A program made the translations under genes and the position numbers. A stretch of DNA of 27,423 nucleotides from Spirochaeta sp. (lineage in GTDB: Bacteria; Spirochaetota; Spirochaetia; DSM-27196; SLAA01): positions 1 to 27,423 of the forward strand of contig JAIVHN010000041.1 in the NCBI GenBank assembly GCA_020201015.1, in the 5' to 3' direction. Below are positions 21,631 to 27,423 of the stretch, in pieces. Each line of letters opens with the position of its first letter. The stretch's first letter is position 1. A model generated the notes under the pieces. The model was given only the letters and a program-made list of their open reading frames with translations, had not been told where the DNA came from and searched no databases.

Positions 21631-22878
21631 ATGGCTCCACTGAAACTCCTCCACACCGCCGACTGGCATATTGGGCGGACCCTGTACGGCAGAAAGCGCT
21701 ACGCGGAGTTCGAGGCTTTCTTGAACTGGCTTGCCGACACAATTCAGCACAAAGAGATTGATGTCGTGCTCATGGCCGGCGACGTGTTTGACACCAGCTC
21801 TCCAAGCAATCGTGCCCAAGAACTCTACTATCGATTCCTTTGCCGGGTCGCCGCCTCAGCCTGTCGGCATGTGGTTGTCATTGCCGGAAACCATGACTCG
21901 CCTACCTTTCTCAACGCTCCTAAGGAGCTGCTCAAGGCACTGCATGTCCATGTTGTCGGCGGTGCGTCCGAGGATCCCCGGGACGAGGTGCTGTTGCTCC
22001 GTGATGAGGAAAATGCCCCGGAGCTCATTGTCTGCGCAGTGCCGTATCTTCGAGATCGTGACATCCGTGTGGCCGAGGCCGGTGAGAGTATTACGGACAA
22101 AGAGCAGAAACTGATTGACGGTATACGGAACCATTACGCGGCGGTTGGTGCCTGCGCGGAAGCTAAGCGCAAGGAGCTTGGGGTCGATATACCCATTGTC
22201 GGCATGGGCCACCTCTTTACGGCCGGGGGCCAAACCGTTGAGGGTGACGGCGTCCGGGAACTGTACGTAGGTTCCTTGGCGCATGTGACGGCCGCTATCT
22301 TCCCGGCCTGCTTTGAGTATCTGGCGCTGGGGCACCTCCATGTTCCGCAGAAGGTGGGCGGGCTGCAAAGCATCCGCTACAGCGGCTCGCCTGTTCCTAT
22401 GGGCTTTGGCGAGGCGCGGCAGCAGAAGAGTGTCTGCCTGCTTTCTCTTGATCCGCGTGAGCCTTCCACAGATCGTGTCGAACTGCTTGAGATACCGGTG
22501 TTTCAAACACTTGAGCGGATAACGGGTAGCTGGGACGATATCGCTAGACGCCTCTTTGAGCTCTCGGCAGCAGGTTCCGAGGCCTGGCTTGAGATTGTGT
22601 ATGAAGGCAGTGAGATCATGAGCGACCTTCGTGAGCGGATTGAGTCTGCGTTGTCGGGTACGCGAATAGAGGTTTTGCGCGTGAAGAATGCGCGCATTGT
22701 AGATCGCGTACTTGGGCGCATGCATGACGAAGAAAGCCTTGAAGAGCTGAAGGTGGATGATGTTTTTGAACGCTGCCTTGCTCTGCATGAAGTGCCGGAC
22801 GCGCAACGGCCGGAATTACTGCGCGCCTACCAAGAGACACTTACCTTTGTCTATGAACACGACGAGCGTGCCGAATGA
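21631..22878 (+). CDS. sbcD: SbcD, Mre11-type nuclease subunit
   Basis: A 415-residue subunit of the SbcCD nuclease, which cuts DNA hairpins, cruciforms and blocked ends. Mre11 phosphoesterase motifs are all present: H-T-A-D-W-H-I-G near residues 8-15, G-D-V-F-D (about 50-54), G-N-H-D (about 87-90), G-M-G-H-L-F (about 190-195) and G-H-L-H (about 232-235). The C-terminal 130 residues form the capping and SbcC-contact region. The ATG at 21631 follows AAGGA at seven bases; the upstream minisatellite is open in this frame (possible GTG at 21442), but a Pro/Arg-rich extension is not normal for the family. The gap to sbcC is 31 bases. Confidence 0.94.
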   Translation: MAPLKLLHTADWHIGRTLYGRKRYAEFEAFLNWLADTIQHKEIDVVLMAGDVFDTSSPSNRAQELYYRFLCRVAASACRHVVVIAGNHDSPTFLNAPKELLKALHVHVVGGASEDPRDEVLLLRDEENAPELIVCAVPYLRDRDIRVAEAGESITDKEQKLIDGIRNHYAAVGACAEAKRKELGVDIPIVGMGHLFTAGGQTVEGDGVRELYVGSLAHVTAAIFPACFEYLALGHLHVPQKVGGLQSIRYSGSPVPMGFGEARQQKSVCLLSLDPREPSTDRVELLEIPVFQTLERITGSWDDIARRLFELSAAGSEAWLEIVYEGSEIMSDLRERIESALSGTRIEVLRVKNARIVDRVLGRMHDEESLEELKVDDVFERCLALHEVPDAQRPELLRAYQETLTFVYEHDERAE

Positions 22879-22909
22879 AGCCGACGATTTCCCGTAGCGG
22901 AGGCGCTGA

Positions 22910-25408
22910 GTGAGAATACTTGAGCTGCGTTTTAAGAACCTCAACTCGCTTGTTGGTGAATGGGAGATCGACCTGCGGCACCCAGCCTACAGCTCGGACG
23001 GAATCTTTGCTATTACCGGTCCGACCGGTTCAGGAAAGACGACCATTCTAGACGCGGTCTGCCTTGCTTTGTACGGGCGCACACCGCGGCTCCACAAGGT
23101 TACCAAAAGCGGCAACGAGATCATGTCGCGTCACACAGGCGAGTGCTTTGCGGAGGTGGTATTTGAGACGCAGGCCGGTCGCTATCGCTGCCACTGGAGC
23201 CAACATCGCTCCAGAAGAAAACCCGATGGTGAGCTTCAGCCACCAAAGCACGAGATTGCTCATGCAGACTCCGGTGAGGTCCTTGAATCTAAGCTCAAAG
23301 GGGTTGCCGACCAAATTGAAGCGGCTACCGGCATGGACTTTGAGCGATTCACTCGCTCCATGCTTCTTGCGCAAGGCGGCTTTGCCGTGTTTCTTCAGGC
23401 AGCTGCCGATGAACGCGCCCCACTCCTTGAGCAAATCACCGGAACCGAGATCTACAGCCGGATATCGATACGTGTTCACGAGCGCCGCAAAGAGGAACAG
23501 GACACGCTAAAGAGCCTGCAGGCCGAGACTGCCGGCATCGTCATGCTGGATCCGGAGCAGGAGCAAGATCTGCAGCGGAAACTCGGAGCCAAGGAAGCAG
23601 ATGAACGCAACCTTGCCAAGGCGCTTACCGAAACAGAGAAAACCATAGGGCGCTTGCGTTCCATTGACGCCCTGCAAAATGAGATTGCCGGACTGGTAAA
23701 GGAAGAGCAGCAGCTGCAAGTCGAGATCGACGCTTTTCGGCCGCACCGTGAGAGGTTAAGCCGGGCTGAGGTGGCGATGTCCTTAGATGGTGAGTACGCG
23801 ACGCTCAAGGCTACGCGGAGGCAGCAGGCCGAGGACACAAGCACCGTGCAGAGCGAGGAAGCGGGGCTTCCGGAGCTGGAGAGCAAGGCCGATCTGCAGG
23901 CCGCGACGCTCGAGGCCGCCGAGGAGCGCACGGCACGCGCCAAGGCAGAGCACCATGCAGCGACGCCGAAACTGCGTACACTCCGCATGCTTGATCAGAA
24001 GCTTGAAGATCTTGCTCTGGCAATCCGAGAGTTTGAAGAAAGCTGTGCTAAGGTTGCCGCCACGATAGAGGCGCAGAAACTTGACCGTGAACAGGAGCAA
24101 GAAAAACGCGCCACTGCAGTCCAGGAGCTCGAGGCTGTGCAGGGCTATCTTGATGCACATGCTCAGGACGCATGGTTGGTAGAAGGACTAACGGGGGTTG
24201 AAGAGCAACTTGCCGGACTACTCGCTAGACAGGAGGAGCTTGCGCAGAAAGAGGGCGCCGAAGTGCAGGCGCAGGACGCACTTGAGCGGGCTCAGCAGGC
24301 TCGTGATGCCTGCGTACAGCAAGCTGACCTACGCGCAGGTGAGCTGCAAGCGGCAACAATACGCCTGCAGCAAGAAAAGGACGCCCTCAACCGGCTCTTA
24401 GGGGGTCGACTGCTGCGTGAGTATCGCGCCGAGAGAGATACCTTGCTGCGGGAACAGGCCTTTCACACGCGGATTGCGGAGTTGGAGGAGCACCGCGCTA
24501 AGCTCGAAGACGGAAAGCCGTGCCCACTCTGTGGTGCTACCGAGCACCCTTTTGCCCAAGGAAACGTGCCCGGGCCGGATGCAACCGAACAGAGAATTGA
24601 TGAGCTTGGTGAACTCATACATTCAGCCGAGGAGCTGGAGGCCGCCGTTTCCGAAGCCGCCGCCGAGGAGACAGCTGCTCGCAGTAGCCTAAGTAATGCC
24701 GAGAAAGCCGCAACCGAAGGCCACCATGAGACGAAGCTTGCCGAGCACCGCATGGCCGAGCTGCGGCGAGCTACGGAAGGGCTCCGTGCCGAGTTGAGCT
24801 CACGCAAAGAGGCGGCCTTGGTCAAGCTGGCTTGGCTCGACATGAGTGAGGTGCCGGATGACGATATCGACGCACTGCTTGAGTTGCTCAGGGAGCGCTT
24901 GAATCTCTGGCAGAAGCGGTGCGCGGACAAGAGCCGCATTGAGAAAGAGATCGGCCGCATTGAAAGCCAAATTCTGCGTATCGACACCGTGATTGAAGGG
25001 CACGCAGCCGCCCTTACCGAGAAAGAACGGCAGATGAAAGCGCTGGAAACACAGCTGAGCGCCGGACGCGACGAACGGATGAAAGTCTACGGTGATCTAA
25101 GCCCGGACGACGAAGAACTGCGCTTGAACACCGCGGTTGCCGACGCCGAGCGTGCCGAGCGGCAGGCGAGAGAGCAGCACCAGGCGCTGCAGGAGAAAAA
25201 GCATGCCGCAGCAACGCGCCTTGAGACCTTGAGGAAAGGAATTGCGGAGCGAGCCCAGGCGCTTGATACATATGAGTCCGAGTTTGCCGCGGCGCTTGAG
25301 CGCGCCAGCTTTGAAAATGAAGATACCTATATCGCGGCAGCGCTTGCGTCTGAGGAACGGAACAGGCTCAAGGCGGAGGCCGGGCCAACCGGCAGCTGCA
25401 AAAGCTGA
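22910..25408 (+). pseudogene. sbcC: SbcC, Rad50-type ATPase subunit, 5' part of a frame-disrupted gene
   Basis: GTG start with GGAGG seven bases ahead. The N-terminal ATPase half has Walker A G-P-T-G-S-G-K-T-T at 37-45 and the Q-loop region L-A-Q-G-G-F-A-V-F. Two long coiled-coil arms (about residues 190-830) flank a zinc hook C-P-L-C at 538-541. The frame runs out after R-L-K-A-E-A (near 25381) into eight unrelated residues and a TGA. The conserved C-terminal ATPase half continues in the -1 frame to 25806. Both halves must form one polypeptide for ATP binding across the Rad50 dimer, so the gene is probably inactive if the sequence is right. The total is shorter than typical SbcC, so bases may be missing from the descending coil. 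Confidence 0.88.
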
Positions 25409-25806
25409 CCGACCGTTACCTGCTTATCCGAGACGAGACTGAGATGTTGGAGCTTAACGTGGTCGACAATTACCAGGCAGGGGAAATACGCTCCACGAAG
25501 AACCTCTCCGGCGGTGAGAGCTTTATTGTTAGCTTGGCCTTGGCCCTCGGACTTTCACACATGGCGGGTAAAAATGTCAGAGTAGACTCACTGTTCCTGG
25601 ACGAGGGTTTTGGCACCCTGGACGAGGAGGCGCTCGACACCGCCCTGGAAACCCTTGCCGGATTGCAGCAGGAAGGCAAGCTCATTGGCATTATCTCGCA
25701 TGTCGGCGCCCTCAAGGAACGGATCAACACCCAGATTCAGGTCACGCCCCACAGTGGTGGGCGCAGCCGCATATCCGGGCCTGGCTGCCGGCAGTTAAAT
25801 CATTAG
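25384..25806 (+). pseudogene. sbcC: SbcC C-terminal ATPase part in the -1 frame
   Basis: This frame reads A-N-R-Q-L-Q-K-L-T-D-R-Y-L-L-I-R-D, then the ABC signature N-L-S-G-G-E-S-F, Walker B S-L-F-L-D-E-G-F-G-T-L-D and the H-loop I-S-H-V, ending in a short basic tail. These are the normal last 140 residues of SbcC. An ATG at 25444 without a ribosome site is the only start codon before the signature, so independent expression is doubtful. The gene is convergent with the ADP-ribosylglycohydrolase-like gene, 20 bases away. Confidence 0.85.
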
Positions 25807-25826
25807 CCCACTATCGCACTAATCCA

Positions 25827-27107
25827 CTACCCCAACAGTAAGCGCGCGCCGTCTGTTTCGCGCAAGCGTTTTACTATGCTCGTGCGCTCGATCCACTCTT
25901 GCGGGATACCGTGCTCCCCGCCTATACCGTAGAGCGCACCAGCAACGGCGCCCAGCATGACGGCTCGCCCGCAGTTGTCCCCGCTTGCCAGAATATTGAT
26001 CCGGTTCGCCTCGCGAAAGCTTGTTGTGTTCAATAGAATGTGAAGTACTAAAGGCACCGCCATGTCTACGTGGCAGGCTGCTCCAAAGTGCTTGGTTGCA
26101 CCGCGGTAGTCCAGCGTCTCGTATGCCATGGCCTGAGACACGAGTTCTTGGGCGTGGCTGCTGAGCCTGTGCGCGTGTCGGTCTACGAGCTTGCGAAGGG
26201 TATCTTGGGCCGCCTCCGGATTGGGGCGCCCTGTTTCGTAGATGTCGCGCATTATGTGCGCAAAGAAACAGGAGTAGGCCACCGCTTCGTCATTGTCGTT
26301 GGTGATGCGCACCGCTTGCTCCACCAGCCGGTCAAGCTTTTCTTCGGCAGCAAAATGTGCCAGGACGGCCGAGCGACTGAGGGCGGGCATCTGGTCGTCG
26401 TCCGGACCAAGAGCGCCAAGCTCGGAGCTTACTACATCGATGATACGGTCTACTTCGTTCAGCTGCTCGGCCTTCCACTCCTGCAGCTTGAGTGGAGTGC
26501 GTACCGTCTCTTTTAGGCCGTCGGTGTCGAACTCAAGAAAATAGCGAGCGATGTAGTGAGCAGCGGCCTTTTGCTGGTTCTCATCAAGTGAGGTTTTCGT
26601 GCTGAGAATCCGCTGCTCGATATCTTTGCCCAGTCTGGTCATGTTAAACACGGTCTCGCGCATGGGCGTGTCGGCATAACCCACATAGGTGCCGCCAACC
26701 CCAAAGTGTTCACCAAAAGCCCGAACGTACGCACCGCGGTCAAAGCCCTGCTCTCCAACTGCGCGCAGGAGGACGTACAGATACTCTCCGTAGTTGGAAC
26801 TATCGCCCGCGTGGCGCTGCGGATGGGCAAAAAAGGCCGGGACCCCTTGATAATTGTCCGCATGTGGTTCGAAAAACTCCGCAGTGCCGCCAGCTGCTTT
26901 GACAATCTGGGCAATCTTGCCCTGCGAGTAGATCCAGTGCAGGCCCATTCCGGAGGCATCGGCAACAACCGTACCGAGAATTGCAGCTTGAAGTAGTTCA
27001 GTACCGTTTTGTTTACTCATAAGCACAAGATATAGCTCGAGCGGTGGATCGTCCATGAACTTAGGTCGCGACTGTCTTCCGCGTATGTCATGGTGCCGTC
27101 CATACAT
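25827..27107 (-). CDS. ADP-ribosylglycohydrolase (DraG-like) family protein
   Basis: An all-helical protein of 426 residues in the ADP-ribosylglycohydrolase family, which removes ADP-ribose from proteins or small molecules using two metal ions. The N-terminal core has A-A-I-L-G-T-V-V-A-D-A-S-G-M-G-L-H-W; the C-terminal metal segment is A-S-G-D-N-C-G-R-A-V-M-L-G-A-V-A-G-A. In classical enzymes that segment is G-G-D-T-D-T, so the second metal-binding Asp/Thr is replaced here and activity is uncertain. The ATG at 27107 has AGGAG five bases ahead and is preferred over 27137 and 27020, although the family core begins only after M-S-K-Q at 27020. It is divergent from the DUF134 gene, with overlapping control regions. 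Confidence 0.85.
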   Translation of the reverse strand: MYGRHHDIRGRQSRPKFMDDPPLELYLVLMSKQNGTELLQAAILGTVVADASGMGLHWIYSQGKIAQIVKAAGGTAEFFEPHADNYQGVPAFFAHPQRHAGDSSNYGEYLYVLLRAVGEQGFDRGAYVRAFGEHFGVGGTYVGYADTPMRETVFNMTRLGKDIEQRILSTKTSLDENQQKAAAHYIARYFLEFDTDGLKETVRTPLKLQEWKAEQLNEVDRIIDVVSSELGALGPDDDQMPALSRSAVLAHFAAEEKLDRLVEQAVRITNDNDEAVAYSCFFAHIMRDIYETGRPNPEAAQDTLRKLVDRHAHRLSSHAQELVSQAMAYETLDYRGATKHFGAACHVDMAVPLVLHILLNTTSFREANRINILASGDNCGRAVMLGAVAGALYGIGGEHGIPQEWIERTSIVKRLRETDGARLLLG

Positions 27108-27118
27108 TCGATCTCCTC

Positions 27119-27147
27119 TTGCGCACGTGGGCACCATGTGCTATTAT
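27119..27147 (+). promoter_or_regulatory. Candidate promoter of the DUF134 gene (leaderless)
   Basis: TTGCGC (27119-27124), a 17-base spacer and TATTAT (27142-27147). The -10 ends six bases before the ATG at 27154, and there is no Shine-Dalgarno sequence, so translation would begin on a leaderless message. Confidence 0.5.
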
Positions 27148-27160
27148 TGGCATATGCCAA
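27147..27160. promoter_or_regulatory. 14-bp perfect palindrome over the DUF134 start codon
   Basis: TTGGCATATGCCAA reads the same on both strands. It begins at the last base of the -10 hexamer and contains the ATG, so a bound protein would block transcription initiation. It could also affect the divergent ADP-ribosylglycohydrolase-like gene. Autoregulation by the DUF134 helix-turn-helix protein is a natural guess. Confidence 0.5.
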
Positions 27161-27423
27161 GAAAAAAGCAGTGTAGGCAGGTACAAGGCATACCCGGGGC
27201 GTGGTTCTTTAAGCCCCAAGGTATCCCTCTTCGGGAGCTGAAGGTAATAGAGCTGGGAATGGATGAGTTTGAGGCCGTTAGACTGGCCGATGGGCAAGGT
27301 ATGTACCACGTTCAGGCGGCGGCGGCCATGGGAGTTTCCCGACAGACCTTTGGACTCATTGTAAACCAAGCGCGACACAAAATTGCCCAGGCCCTGAGCT
27401 CTGGCCAAGCCCTGCAAATAAAC
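27154..27423 (+). CDS. DUF134 family helix-turn-helix protein, partial at window edge
   Basis: Ninety codons are visible and no stop is reached. The sequence follows DUF134 closely: M-P-R-K-K-Q-C-R-Q-V at the start, F-K-P-Q-G-I-P-L-R-E-L, then D-E-F-E-A-V-R-L-A-D and a sigma-70-region-4-like helix-turn-helix (Q-A-A-A-A-M-G-V-S-R-Q-T-F-G) followed by A-R-H-K-I-A-Q-A-L-S-S-G-Q-A-L. The family is small (100-160 residues) and presumed DNA-binding, often found next to iron-sulfur or nitrogenase-type accessory genes, but its function is not established. The start codon lies in a perfect palindrome, six bases after a -10-like hexamer. Confidence 0.9.
   Translation, partial: MPRKKQCRQVQGIPGAWFFKPQGIPLRELKVIELGMDEFEAVRLADGQGMYHVQAAAAMGVSRQTFGLIVNQARHKIAQALSSGQALQIN

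Noticed and set aside
21414..21656. Minus-strand open frame with R-G-G repeats resembling an RNA-binding protein
   Set aside because: It is the complement of the same minisatellite; outside the repeat it has no recognisable sequence and no ribosome site.
21357..21761. Alanine-rich open frame (A-A-T, A-A-K, A-A-Q units) with a possible lipobox-like start
   Set aside because: It is produced by the 9-bp repeat, overlaps sbcD by 131 bases in another frame and has no ribosome site.

Overview
This window looks like a bacterial chromosome segment of about 54-56% G+C, with dense, mostly short-spaced operons. There are no rRNA or tRNA genes, no CRISPR array and no recognisable transposase. The protein flavour suggests a free-living spirochaete (Spirochaetaceae-like): a substrate-binding protein with a Gly/Ala/Glu-rich mature start, a feoABC operon, split DUF318-type permeases, and an ATP-grasp/alpha-E/transglutaminase cluster. 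No phylogenetic marker gene is present, so the assignment is tentative.

Layout. (1) 1-951, minus strand: two adjacent small proteins with a possible DUF1795/LpqN/PsbP-like fold; the left one runs off the window. (2) 1086-2122: a permease of the DUF318/ArsP_1 type encoded as two half-size genes. (3) 2246-8319: a sugar-acid module with eda (KDPG aldolase), kdgK (KDG kinase), a convergent IclR-family regulator and a divergent tctCBA tripartite transporter. The same KdgR-like inverted repeat lies at the eda promoter and in the iclR/tctC intergenic region, so one regulator probably controls uptake, catabolism and itself. (4) 8447-11350: feoA-feoB-feoC for ferrous iron uptake, with a DtxR-like box on the promoter; feoB is frame-disrupted. 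(5) 11397-14038: truA, then a divergent run of an unknown exported protein, an ankyrin lipoprotein and a YedJ-like HD hydrolase. (6) 14156-18624: a circularly permuted ATP-grasp gene, an alpha-E protein, a transglutaminase and two AstE/AspA-type genes, which together resemble a peptide/amide-forming cluster. The ATP-grasp gene and the second AstE gene are broken. (7) 18621-21062, minus strand: a PAS-GAF-GGDEF diguanylate cyclase and a short-chain dehydrogenase. (8) 21063-21630: a non-coding stretch with a long perfect inverted repeat and a 9-bp minisatellite. (9) 21631-25806: sbcD and a broken sbcC. (10) 25827-27423: an ADP-ribosylglycohydrolase-family gene divergent from a partial DUF134 gene.

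The most striking overall pattern is four genes (feoB, the ATP-grasp gene, the second astE-like gene, sbcC) whose two halves are both well conserved but joined by an apparent internal deletion, each time with a net -1 frame change. This is either real gene decay or a systematic assembly problem, and raw reads would decide. The best candidate for an unusual system is the ATP-grasp/alpha-E/transglutaminase/AstE-pair operon. Other points of interest are the shared KdgR-like operator, three possible leaderless genes and the palindrome upstream of sbcDC.
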